A DNA stretch of 64,000 bases from Chrysomallon squamiferum. Taxonomy: Eukaryota > Mollusca > Gastropoda > Neomphalida > Peltospiridae. The notes beneath the pieces were generated by a model that saw only the letters and a program-made list of their open reading frames with translations, was not told where the DNA came from and made no database searches. Each line of letters begins with the position of its first letter. Position 1 is the first letter of the stretch. The translations under genes and the position numbers were made by a program. The DNA lies in the NCBI GenBank assembly GCA_012295275.1, contig CM022675.1, forward strand, positions 10,611,682 to 10,675,681, read 5' to 3'. Shown in pieces: positions 39,328-50,649 of this stretch.

Positions 39328-40313
39328 GTATCAAGGGACAAAATTGACTTTATAAATGCAACTGAGACGGCAGTCACTGTGCAGTATTCGAGGGAAGTTT
39401 CTGTCTCTCCCTTTTCTTTCTTTCTTTCTTTCTTTCTTTTTTTTTTTTTTTTTTTTTTTTGAACGAAGTGGATTCGCACTTCGCGTTGTTGCACTTCAAG
39501 GTTTAATAATGTGACATCCTATTGTTTGAAGTCGTGTTCGCTTTGAGGAATCGTGAAAGGTAAGAATAAAGGTTGAATAATTCGACCAGTTTCGTTTAAC
39601 AATGGCTAACATAGATAGCTTATTGTTTATTGATCGATGGGTGAAAAAAAAAAATAGAATAATAGAAAAAGAAAAAGAAAATAATAATATAATTAGATTA
39701 AATAATTTTGTGTTTTGATTTCATCTTTAGTCATTTGTTATTGTTTGTTTGTCTGATTTTTATTTATTTATTTTTATTTATTATAGTTATATTTTATTAC
39801 CTTTCTCTGTCGGACTGCTTATTTAATTTCATTACTGATTTAATTAAATAATATAGTCTACGTATGTGTGTGTGTGTGCGTGTGCGTACGTGTGTGTGTG
39901 TGTGTGTGTTTTTGTATGTATATAAATATATATGTGTATAATTAATAAATTGTGTAATAGTTTGTATCCGTTTGATAGTTTGTCTTTGCCCAGTGAAATA
40001 TTATACATTTTAATCATTTTATTTCAGCTTAAACTGAATTTTTTCTTTCTGAGGTTTTGAAAGTTTCACGTTATTACTAATAAATGTTAATACATTTTCA
40101 AAACTAAGTAAAATTATTAGCATGCATATAAAATAAAAATAAAAATAAAAAATTAGAAAACGTGTAATGAGCTGTTGATAATATAAAACATTCATTATAC
40201 ATTTTACTACTTATATTTTAACTAATGTGATAATAATTAGTATTATTAAAATAGACGATATATTAAATACGAACTGAATTATCATATAAAACTGTAACTG
40301 ATATTGTTGGGCG
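39051..40313. other. Upstream of Hox3, AT-rich with low-copy parts
   Basis: A tract (39069-39090), low-copy sequence, (TTTC)n (about 39300-39326), T-rich run (about 39415-39460), low-copy sequence (about 39461-39640) and TG run (about 39866-39908). The rest is AT-rich. No gene was recognised. Confidence 0.55.
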
Positions 40314-40375
<62 letters not shown>

Positions 40376-40396
40376 TATTATTATTATTATTATTAT
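40314..40396. repeat. (AAT)n joined to (ATT)n, self-complementary
   Basis: About 60 bases of AAT switch directly to about 22 bases of ATT, so the junction forms an inverted repeat with arms of about 20 bases. Confidence 0.93.
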
Positions 40397-40779
40397 ATTT
40401 ATCAACATAATCATCATCATAAATCAAAATAAACTATTTTTACATACGAGTATTTAAACTACAACAGCAACTACAACTACTACTATGATTTTTACTATTA
40501 CCACCACCGTTTACAGATTTATGATAATTATTGATAGGGTCCCACTATTACTTGTTTATTTGTTTATTTATTTGTTTATTTGTTTATTTTATTTTCGTTT
40601 TACTTACTACACACGTTAAAATATCGAAAAGAAAAAAAATAACAAGAATTTCGTGTTCAGTGTTTATGAGAAAAAATGTCTGAATAGAAACCTTTTTTTG
40701 AACTAATAAACATTTTAAATCTTGAGTTTGCTAAAATGGATATAAAAATGTACTAGAATTTTTTTTGTTTAAATAATAA
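40397..40779. other. Intergenic, AT-rich
   Basis: CAA/TAC triplets (about 40460-40510), TTTG/TTTA units (about 40552-40600) and AT-rich sequence. No gene was recognised. Confidence 0.55.
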
Positions 40780-41091
40780 GTAATTTATGTTTTGAAAGCT
40801 TAAAAAGAAGCTTTTTCAAATGTAAATGTTTAATTTTTGGAATTATTGAATGTGCTAAAATGGTATACAGTTTTACTGAAAAGAATTTGTACAGCTAAAA
40901 AATATATATATTTTTTTTTCGAAACATTTAATGTGCTAACAAATATTCTTGTTTAAAAATTTTTAAATAAAAATATTTCATGTTTTGAAACCATGAATAT
41001 GTAAACCTGCAAACAAAAATTATTGACAAACTTTTTAAAAAGGTACATAATTCATTTTGAAACACTGAAAACTAAGAAAAAATTATAGTAA

Positions 41092-41169
<78 letters not shown>

Positions 41170-41470
41170 TCTATTTTTGAAACTTCAATTTAAAAAAAAA
41201 AAAAAAAAAAAATTCTGAAATTGTTTTCAAACAGTAAATAATTCACATTTTTAAACCTTGAATGCTAACAATAATTTATGTAAAAAATAAATAAATAATA
41301 AAAACAATAGATAATTCATGCTTGAAACTCTGAGTGTGCCAAAATTACTGGCAAAAGTTTTTAAAATAATAAATAATTCACGTTTGAAAATTTTAACATT
41401 AACAAAACATGTTGGTAAATATTTTTCAAGCAATAAGTTATTCATATTTTGAAATCTTTGAAGTGTAATC
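40780..41470 (+). repeat. Degenerate 65-70-bp tandem repeat
   Basis: Blocks reading ATAATTCA(T/C) followed by TTTGAAA and then TGTGCTAAAAAT recur near 40787, 40981, 41050, 41243, 41311, 41375 and 41440. Neighbouring copies are 64-70 bases apart. An (AAT)n block (41092-41165) and an A tract interrupt the array. Copies are well diverged, so it is old. Confidence 0.75.
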
Positions 41471-42230
41471 CCCCCCCAAAAAAAAATTATTTCAGAAAAT
41501 TAGAAGGTTTTTTAGAACAGTAAATATATATATATATATATCTAGAACAAATTTCTCTTATTTCGTAACGTAGGAAATTTCTAATTCAGAAAACGTAAAT
41601 AACAGCACACTGACAATAGCAGAGTAAACACATGTACGCTGTTTTCTCTGTCGTTATGGCCATTTTACAGTGTACGATTACAAAACAGCAAAACGAATGA
41701 TCTATTTAACAGCCCCTCATACAGGGAATCTTAAAGAAAATACATTTAAGAAAAACACGAGACAAGGGAAAAAAAAAAAAAAAAAAAAAAAAAAATTAAG
41801 CTATTTCCTTAAAATATGACTCTCATACACTGACAAAAAAAAAAAAAAAAAAAAAAAAAAGTTAGGAGGGAGAAAAGAAAAAAAAAGAAACGAACTCATA
41901 TACACGTAGATTTGGAAAAATATTGAACCACCCGATTTTCTAATTATTCGCATGAGTACAGTAACAGTTGGACGCTCGCTATACAGCATATGTTTCCAAA
42001 GCGTTTGTGATTTAAATAACAGGGAAGACTAGGTCCCAACATATGTTTCATAAAGGAGAAGCGAAGGAAAAAAAAAGTATATATATTGCCTCATAAGTCT
42101 TATTATTTCATCAAGTAAATAACACATGAAACCATTTAACGTGCAAAGAACAAACCAATGCATATAACACATATTTTAATTAAATGTGCATGTATGTAGA
42201 AATATATATATATATATATATATTTTTTTT
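41471..42230. other. Intergenic, low-copy AT-rich with A tracts
   Basis: A tracts near 41770-41795 and 41836-41860, (TA)n near 41525-41542 and 42202-42223, and otherwise low-copy sequence. No gene was recognised. Confidence 0.55.
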
Positions 42231-42480
42231 ACTTGCTGAAGAATTTTTATGTGTGCGATGTGGTTTTATTATTATTACACACACTCACATGCACGCACAC
42301 ACACAAACGCATCTACCAATACACTTGCTGAATAATTTTTATGTGTGCGATGTAATTTTATTATTATCACACAAACACATACACATCAGCAGTATATATA
42401 TATATATCAACATACCCAGACACACGCATGCGCACACAGACACACATACACATATATACCCAGATATAATATATATATAT
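42231..42480 (+). repeat. 92-bp tandem duplication plus CA/TA runs
   Basis: ACTTGCTGAAGAATTTTTAT at 42231 recurs with one change at 42323, followed in both by GTGTGCGATGT, a TTTATTATTA block and CACA sequence. More CA and TA runs follow to about 42485. Confidence 0.9.
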
Positions 42481-43333
42481 ATATAATATAATAATAATCC
42501 CGTTCTTTTAAATAAGCTACAACAGATACATCCATATACCTGTCCCTCTACATACACAGAAGTAAACAAATAGAAATATATTCAAGAATACGAATAAATA
42601 TTCAATATGTAGGCATGCAGACCAATAGACAGAGAGTTAGGTATGTAAATAGGCAGCTGACAAGATACTCCTCCTACTTGACAGTTAACAACAACGACAA
42701 CAACAACAACAATATTAATAATACTAAAACAACAAAAGCAACAATAATAATGATCCGAAGAAGAAATTTTTATTTTGTAAACGAAGTAACAGAATTTATT
42801 AAGAACTGAAAAAAGAAATAAACGAAAAATAGAAAAATGAAAGAAATTAAATTAATCACGCGAAGCTAATATGGGTGTCTTATTTTAGCATAATTTTATA
42901 AAACCAAATCCAAAAGTAATAAAACAAATTCGGAGACAGACAGACAGACAGAATGATTTATGCGTGTCTTAAAAAGACGGAAACTTGATCTAAATAACGT
43001 AATAAAGCCTTTATTTTTTTTATTTTTTTTTTAAAAGAAGGAGAAAATTACTACAAAATTAACACTTTCTCCCGTATTAATTTTTTTTTTTTTTTACCAC
43101 TACTCGATCGCTACTCAAAATCTTTTCGCAAGTTTTCGGCAACGAAGACCTCGCGTGCGCGCGATCGCTTATGAAAGTGGGCGGAGTTAACGTCAGGAAG
43201 TTCACATGACGCAAGAGTTAATTTCATATGCAGAGAAGCTTTTTTCAAAAGCAAATAGAAAGAAAGAATCGATTTCATATGCAGTGATGTGTTTTGTAAT
43301 TTTTTTCCCCCTTCTTATTGTTGTTATTTCTGT
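42481..43333. other. Intergenic, low-copy with a CpG-rich patch
   Basis: Low-copy sequence with CAA units (about 42690-42750) and T tracts near 43015-43035 and 43081-43095. The patch at about 43100-43210 is CpG-rich (GTGCGCGCGATCGC, GTGGGCGGAG, CAGGAAGTTC) and could be regulatory. No gene was recognised. Confidence 0.45.
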
Positions 43334-43359
43334 TATTATTATTATTATTATTATTATTA

Positions 43360-43433
<74 letters not shown>

Positions 43434-43835
43434 ATTATAATAATAATTATTATTATTATTATTTATTCTATTTTGTTTTATTCTGTTTTATTCTATTCTA
43501 TTCTATTCTATTCTATTCTACTGTATTGATTTCTATTTCTATATTATGTTGTCATATTGTGTTGTATTGTATTATATTATTATTTATGTCGTTATACTGT
43601 GTTGTATTATATTATATTATATTATATTATATTACATTATTATTTATATCGTTATATTGTATTATATTATATTATATTATGTTGTGTTATATTATATTAT
43701 ATTATATTATTATTTATCTCGTTATATTATATTGTATTATATTATATTATATTATGTTGTATTATATTATATTATATTATTATTTATCTCGTTATATATC
43801 GTATTATATTATATTATATTTTATTTATTTATTTT
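43334..43835. repeat. (ATT)n, (TTCTA)n and higher-order TTATA array
   Basis: (ATT)n to about 43462, TTCTA-type pentanucleotides (about 43467-43520), then TATAT/TATTA pentanucleotides to 43835. Within the last part the variant block TATTTAT(G/A/C)TCGTTATA recurs at 43581, 43641, 43711 and 43781, giving a second-level period of 60-70 bases. Confidence 0.92.
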
Positions 43836-44948
43836 TGAACGAAAGAAAACAAAGAATGTCTCGCACTTTCTCGGACGTTCGCCGTTATCAGATTTGAAAC
43901 GTTGAGGGGGAAATTCCTGTTTAAATTGGCTCACTTTGGAGAAATATTCCTTCCAATTATTCTGTTGTGTAAGAACGTGAAAATGACCCCACCATTCTCG
44001 CCCCTAAAGCTTGACCAGTGTACTTTTGCATTGGCAATTATCTAATTACGGGGTTTGTCGATTACATACGACCTCTCAGGATCGCTGTCAAGTCGCATAT
44101 GATTGATAGCCTCTAATGATGTCCAAGATGTTCGGACACTGTAGCAAAACCAGTGGTCAGTCCGTGGTACGCAGTGGTCAGTCGAAAGAGAGGCCAGCCA
44201 AGCTCCTCTGTTGAAAAACTAAATCTTTGTTTATGCCACCCCTTTGTTGCCTGGTATCCGCGATAACGCCTTCTTATGAATAGGCAGAACAAAACATCTG
44301 AACCCGCCCATTGTTGTTCTATATGCATCCGCGTGTTTGAAGTCCGCCGATAGATAAAAGTTTCTAACACGCCGCTGAAAAACGTGAAAAGATTTTTTTG
44401 TTTAGACGATGTATACAACGTCTTCTGATTGAAAATTGAGAGCATAGGTGAAATTGCTGAGCCAAAAAAAAAAAAAAAAAAAAAATCCCCCCCAAAACTT
44501 TGTGATGTTTTTAAAGAGAAAGAACGAAGGGAATGATAATCACTTTAAAATATTCTATAAAGACGCTTGGATAATAGTGAAAAGGTTTCTCGGTTGTTGA
44601 TAAAGTTTAGCTCAGAAAGATAATCATTGTGTTAAATCTTACATACAAAATGAGAAAAAGAAAAGGTCGTAGGGTTCTAAAGTTAGTTTTAAAGTGCTGT
44701 AATCTGTTTTTAATGTAAGAGTATGTTTATATGTTTTTTTTCGAGTTACGTAACGAAAGGCAACATGCGATAATGACAAGAGGTTTCGTTTTATGTGTCG
44801 ACAAACAGAAAAAAGAAATGTTACGAAACTTCCAGATTGAATTTGAGAATTTTCTTATTAAATTCAGCGTCATTCTGATAAATTGTATTTATTTTCGTAA
44901 CTTAAACATGAATTTACAATAATAAAAATAAATATTAGAAACCAACAT
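43836..44948. other. Low-copy island upstream of Hox3
   Basis: About 600 non-repetitive bases (43850-44460), an A tract (44464-44485) and AT-rich low-copy sequence. It contains the PBX-HOX/MEIS-like pair listed separately. A 110-codon minus-strand frame (44445-44113) has no recognisable domain, so it is not called as a gene. Confidence 0.5.
44034..44107. promoter_or_regulatory. Homeodomain, MEIS and PBX-HOX-like site cluster
   Basis: AATTAT and TAATTA cores (about 44036-44047) are followed by CTGTCA (44085-44090, the MEIS core TGACAG in reverse) and TGATTGAT (44100-44107, PBX-HOX type), nine bases apart. In vertebrate Hoxb1/Hoxb2 enhancers, PBX-HOX and MEIS/PREP sites lie about this close. 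It lies about 5.2 kb upstream of Hox3 exon 1. Each motif alone is common by chance. Confidence 0.35.
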
Positions 44949-44951
44949 GGA

Positions 44952-45009
<58 letters not shown>

Positions 45010-45130
45010 TAGAAGACGTAGAAATATTAGAAATATTAGTAACAGTAAAAGCATTAATGGTTGTGGTAATATTAACAGTAGTAACATAAGCAGTAGTTGA
45101 AATATTAATAGTTGCAGTGGTTGTAGTATA
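44949..45130 (+). repeat. (ATT)n plus dispersed ~80-bp element, copy A
   Basis: (ATT)n (about 44953-45009) runs into TTTAGAAGACGTA and about 70 further bases (45004-45080). These closely match 55030-55118, including AATATTAGTAACAGT, AAAGCAT and AATGG(T)NGTGGTAATATTAA. Confidence 0.8.
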
Positions 45131-45233
45131 ATAGTGGAGATATTCAAGGTTGTCATACTAAAGGTAGTACATGCAGTTTAAGTAGATGAAGAAGTAAATA
45201 TATTAAAAATAAACGTACAGTAGTACTACAAGT

Positions 45234-45290
<57 letters not shown>

Positions 45291-45425
45291 GTGATAGCAA
45301 TAGTAATAGTAATACTATTGCTATTACCACTACTATCACTACTACTAATAATAACAACAATCGAATCAATATTAGTTTTAGTAAGATTAGCAGTCACATA
45401 TACATATTTATTTACATTTTTCTTA

Positions 45426-45477
<52 letters not shown>

Positions 45478-45480
45478 CTA
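45131..45480. repeat. (AAT)n blocks
   Basis: (AAT)n at about 45235-45290 and 45428-45475, with AGT/TAC triplets between. The frames reading NNNN or IIII are repeat translations. Confidence 0.93.
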
Positions 45481-46139
45481 CAATATCCTAGAATATCCCA
45501 ATATAACAACTGACTTGATCAGGCGATAAGATTTCGATCCCTGATTCTTGCATGAACACAATAATTTGTAAATAGTATCCAGTAACAAACCACACCTATA
45601 ATTATATCGTCGATATGTATCTTTATGATACAGTATAACGTACATAATTATATGCTACATATTAAGACATTTTTTGTCATGTATGTTGAAGAATATACTT
45701 AATTATATGATACGTATAGTGGTAGTATATACAGATGACAGCCGATTTTTACATAGTATATATATATATATATATAGAAGTCTGGTTATACAATAAACAG
45801 ACATTTGAATTATTCAGAAGAGAATTTTATTTTTATGAATTAATATATAGCACATGGTACTTAACGAAAGTGCATACGTATCAAATAATGTATTTGTAAT
45901 ATACTGACATACATATATTAATGCATACAAATATATACGTACGTAGATATACACTCTCACGCGCACATAAATACGTGCACATAAACGCACACATGCCTAG
46001 ATAACGCACTAATATAGGCATATCGACGCATACAGGTATATTTATATATAATATTCTGTGTATGCAACATACACAAACATAATATGATGAATTATGCTAA
46101 AGAGAGAACTGTATTTCAACAAGTCAGTGACAGGTCATT
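45481..46139. other. Intergenic, low-copy AT-rich
   Basis: Unique AT-rich sequence with (TA)n near 45755-45775 and CACA/CATA-rich sequence (about 45925-46070). A weak B-box-like GATTTCGATCCC at about 45528 lacks other tRNA features. No gene was recognised. Confidence 0.5.
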
Positions 46140-46410
46140 TGTCAAAAGCTCAGCAAGCATGCGCCATCCAAGCAGGATGCATATTTTTATTGACAATAAA
46201 CATTGCGAATCCTTAATATAAACTCTACATGTCAATTTCCCGCGCGCGAACAATATAATCTCGGAAGATGAAAGCTACACGTCAAATCACGTGACGTCAA
46301 GTGATTTATCGCTACATGGCAATTTACTCAGCACGTGTTGCTCGCGAGGTTTGTTGTTTGCACAGAGCATGCGCGGCGGTCGGTCACGTGACGTCCTCAA
46401 TGGCGTAAAG
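46140..46410. promoter_or_regulatory. Promoter-like island, repeated E-box/CRE composite
   Basis: TCACGTGACGTC occurs twice (46287-46298 and 46384-46395). The first copy overlaps a perfect CRE TGACGTCA (46292-46299). NRF1-like GCATGCGC occurs twice (near 46158 and 46368), with a CpG-rich run GCGCGCG near 46243, a further CACGTG near 46332 and an ATGGCG core near 46401. CREB/ATF, bHLH-ZIP and NRF1-type sites together typify TATA-less promoters. The gene served, if any, is unknown. A plus-strand open frame from 46291 has no domain. Confidence 0.35.
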
Positions 46411-48572
46411 ACAATGGGAGAGAGAAAAGGAAAAAAAAAAAAAAAAAAAAGGAAAATGAAAGAAAGGAAAGATGTAATGCAGGATCGTTCAGTGTTGCGA
46501 GTTTTAATTTAATGTCGCTGGTTGATGAATATATTATTTATAGGATTATTAAAGAAAAGAAAACAGAAGAAAAAAAAAACGAAATGGAAGGCAGAGAAAG
46601 AGAAAATGTGGGAAGAATGGAAACGGATTAATAGAAGCTAGACATACAGATAAATAGACAGACATAACAATATATATATATATATGCATATTCAGAAAAA
46701 TAGGTTAAACAGACGGATATAGTGATAGATAGATGGGTGGATAGGTAGATACTTGAAAGAAAGTTGATAGACAGATATATGGATGATAGATAGATACATA
46801 GATAGATAGACATGCAGTTAAAAAAATAGATTAGTATCATAGAGAAAAAAACAGGAAAAAAGAGAAAGTGGGGAGGAACATAAGGAAGAATGATAAAAAA
46901 CCAGTAATATTTGAACTGTTGTTGAAGTAGATGACAATGATGACAATGCCGATGATGATGTTGATAAACAAAACAAAGAGAAAAACTAAGAAAACACACT
47001 CTTTATATATTTCATCAATTACAATCCAGCGCCATGTTTTCTCAAGTTTCGTACATCACTTGAAAAAATTGACGTTTTATCGTTCTCAACACACACACTG
47101 TTTTTGAAACACTTTCCCTAAATCGTTCAGTGTACAAATCTCTAACTATCGAGCTGTAAGATTAATGATTTAAAAGTGTTTATAGTTCGCCACGGCACTG
47201 CACACAAACAGATAAAAATATTTACTTTTTAACCTGGTAGAATTATTACTAATTTCATTACATTTCAAAAAAAAAAAAAAAAAAAAAAAATAAAAAAATT
47301 ATTTCTGTACATTTCCTCCCTTTGTTTGATATAGGTTACTTACTTATTCTTTGATGAAGCAAATACAAAAATAAATTGAACCTCTTTAAAAATTTGTAAA
47401 GATAATACGGTTATTATAGACTGAAAAAAAAATATGAATAAATATTTTGGCTATTTTCTCTAACAAGATTATAACAAAAACAACAACAGCAACAAAAGTG
47501 AAAGAAAAAAAAAAAAAAAAAAAAGAGAAAGAAAAAAGATAACAACAAGTAGACTATTATAAAGTTTCAAAGAGTTGTTCGTTTTGGGCTATTAAACTTA
47601 ACACTGATGTATTTGAACCTGTTATTTGCATCAGTATTTGTTGTTGCAATTAGTTAGATGGCTTGATAACTTAGAATCATTTGGATGAAAGCTTGTTGAA
47701 TTTTGGCTTATTTACCAGGGTGTTAAAAATGTTTTTATTCATTCATTCATTCGCTTATTTTGCTGATGCCTTCGTTAATTTGTTAGAGTACAGTTCCATA
47801 ATTCTGTATCTCTTAATTATTCATTTATTCGTTCGTTTGTTCCTTTGTTCATTGCTTTAAATACTTTTCTCTTCTTTCTTTCATTATGTGGGCGAAAAGA
47901 GACATAAGATGAAGGCGCAATAAAATATCCAATAAATAAATAAATGATTAAATAATAAAAATAAAAAAATAAATAAATAAACAAACAAATAAATAAGAAA
48001 TGAAGCATGGAAGCAAATACAAACAAAAAAATAACTTACTCACTCACTTATTTACTTACTTACTTATCCATTTACTTCTTTACCATTATTGTTTGCTTAT
48101 TTATTTATTACTGTTTTTATTATTATTAGTTTCTTATTTGTCATCAACATCCTCCTCAAAAATATTATAATTCTATTTAAATTTAAAGTTTAATTTATTT
48201 ATTTATTTATTTATTATTGTTGTCATTTCAGCTTGCCAAAGATAACGTGATAATCTTTTATGACGACGTATTGTTCAAATTCAACATTTTCAGTGCACTT
48301 CAACCTGTACAAAAATATCACCTGTCTTTCGTGTTTCTGTCACATGCCAGATATATCACAAACATCTAACACATTTCACGTCCTATTTTCGTTCCCGCAC
48401 GCGCCAGTAGCACACACAAATACCCAGACGTCCAGTATATAGACCAGCATATGCACACACACAAATACACAGACATACACACAAACGCACAGACATACAC
48501 ACATACGCACATGACAAACACGCACGTACACGGAAACGAAAATTTTCAGAGATACACGTTCCGATATCGACA

Positions 48573-48573
<1 letters not shown>
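46411..48573. other. Intergenic, AT-rich with short repeats
   Basis: A tracts (46433-46450, 47270-47290, 47506-47523), GATA/GACA units (about 46730-46815), low-copy segments (about 47030-47260, 47560-47700 and 48230-48440) and CACA-rich sequence (about 48450-48520). No gene was recognised. Confidence 0.55.

Positions 48574-48575
<2 letters not shown>

Positions 48576-48613
<38 letters not shown>
48576..48613. repeat. (CT)19 tract
   Basis: Uninterrupted CT dinucleotides. Confidence 0.96.
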
Positions 48614-48617
<4 letters not shown>

Positions 48618-49256
48618 CTATGTCAATCAGCTTTCCCCGTGAATGACCACAAACAAGACCAGCCCATTGTGCTTGTCAATCGCGGTGAACCAGTCTGTCC
48701 AAACCGCGAAGCGCAACTGACATAAAGCGGCGCATGTAGGCATCCGAAGAGAACAATTGTGATTGACAGGGAGTGGAGTTTCTCTTCTCCTTCGCGAGAA
48801 GAACTAGATGGAAGGGAGATAATGATGTTTTAGCCTTTTGTCAGCTTTTGTTTGGAAATGTAAGAGATACAATTGCTGGTAAGAATAGCTAAAAAAAAGA
48901 AGAAGAAATACCGGGCCTTTGAACTTAGCGATATTCTCTCTTTATGTTCAGACTGCAGGTTACGAAGCTACAAAGTAAAGTGGGGTGTTTTTTTCCCGTG
49001 TGTTTCAGTGTTTTTTTGTGTGTGTGTGTGTGTGTGCATGGACGTGTATGTTCTATCTTCAGATTTATGTGTGAATGTTTTCAGTATGCATAGATGAATC
49101 TTATGTGTGTGTGTGTGTGTGTATATAAATGTACAAATATGTTTGTAAGTATGTACATGTATGTGTATAATTATGTACATAAAACAAACACACACAGACA
49201 CACTCATTCATATATATGACCATACAAATACATAGACTCATATATTATTATTCTCA
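48614..49256. other. Intergenic, low-copy then TG-rich
   Basis: Low-copy CpG-containing sequence (about 48620-48830), then AT-rich sequence with TG runs near 49017-49037 and 49102-49122. No gene was recognised. Confidence 0.5.
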
Positions 49257-49268
49257 TCATCATCATCA

Positions 49269-49299
<31 letters not shown>

Positions 49300-49308
49300 A
49301 ATTATTAT

Positions 49309-49400
<92 letters not shown>

Positions 49401-49443
49401 CCTCCCTCCCTCTCTTTCTCTCTCTCTCTCCATCCATCCATCC
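49252..49443. repeat. (CAT)n, (ATT)n, (CT)n, (CCCT)n, (CATC)n
   Basis: Five repeat types in succession; the CT part is about 83 bases (49314-49396). Confidence 0.96.
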
Positions 49444-50649
49444 CTCTTTCCTCACCAGCTCCTTTAACCAAACCCCTGGCAACTTCCCTGCCATGCTTGA
49501 AGAAATCTTTCCTGTACCAGCGTCATCTGAAATGTGTGCAGAGGCAGATGGGCATAATAAAAGCTGTAAAAATGCCGAGCTGAAAACTTTCACCAGCGTT
49601 TGAGTTTTATCAGCGTAAAATCTTGACACTTGGAAACTTTTCTATCAGCAGTTAACTCTCAGCTACACTATAGAATCTGACACGTGGCAGGCCAGTATTT
49701 TTATTTTTTCTTTAAAATTTAAAAAAAAAAAAAAAAAAATTTCTTTCTCTGTCTATACTCAACAAAAAAAAAAAAAAAAAATAAAAATTTAAAAATTTAA
49801 AAAAGATGACGTCACGTTATTATTATTTATTCATTGGTTCATTAATTCAGTCTCAGTTAATTGATTCACGAAAAAGTAATTAAATTCTCTATATTAGATG
49901 AATTGTTAAAAAAATGTTATGGCAGGGGTTGATAGCTTATTTCGTGTCTATTCGTCCATTCTTCCATCTATCCTTCCAGTCATCAGTCCATCCAAAAGCC
50001 CATCTGTCAATCCGTAATACGTCAGAAATAGTTATATTTACATCTTTACTTACCTAACTACATTTATATATATATATATATATATATATGATAATATATA
50101 CATACATACATAAGCATGTTCATACTTATATATGTAACGTCCTGTCAGCAGTTGTCTGTGAACAATACACCCCCCACCCCCACAACACCCACCCCCACCC
50201 CCACACACATACAGTTCCCACAGATTCATCCATCCATTTATCCATTCATACATTCACTAATACATACAGTCCACCGTTACATACATCCTAGTGGATACAA
50301 AAATACACCCATCCATCCATCCATCTATTCTCCCATTCCTTCCTTCCTTCCTTCCTTACTTCCTTTCATTCATCCACTCATCCACTCATCCATCCATCCA
50401 TCTATCCATCTGTTTTAAAATAAACACAATTTTTTTTTCATCCAGTCGCTCTTTCTAACACATACCGAAACCACATTCCCGGACGAAATCGCGGCAAAGT
50501 GAGGAACTCTACAACACGAGCTCTCTGGAATGGATTATCAAGAAGCATCTGAAGAGTTTCGAGTTCTTCAGGAAATGAAAATACGCGACTCGAGTGCTGA
50601 CAATTAGGAGAGGAAATCTATCCACGTCTCTCGCAAGTGTCTGAGTCGC
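49444..50649. other. Intergenic, low-copy with CATC-rich part
   Basis: Low-copy sequence (49444-49700), A tracts (49722-49739, 49765-49782), (TA)n (about 50066-50089), C-rich run (about 50168-50203), CATC-type units (about 50228-50410), then low-copy sequence to the minisatellite. No gene was recognised. Confidence 0.5.

Noticed and set aside
43206-43905. Overlapping plus-strand frames of 93-202 codons
   Set aside because: All are translations of ATT and pentanucleotide repeats in different frames; several frames are open at once.
44113-44445. 110-codon minus-strand frame, the longest in non-repetitive DNA outside Hox3
   Set aside because: No recognisable domain or motif, no splice or promoter context pointing to it; kept only as a note for RNA-seq.
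45520-45545. B-box-like GATTTCGATCCC as a tRNA gene
   Set aside because: No A box, anticodon arm or acceptor pairing could be found.
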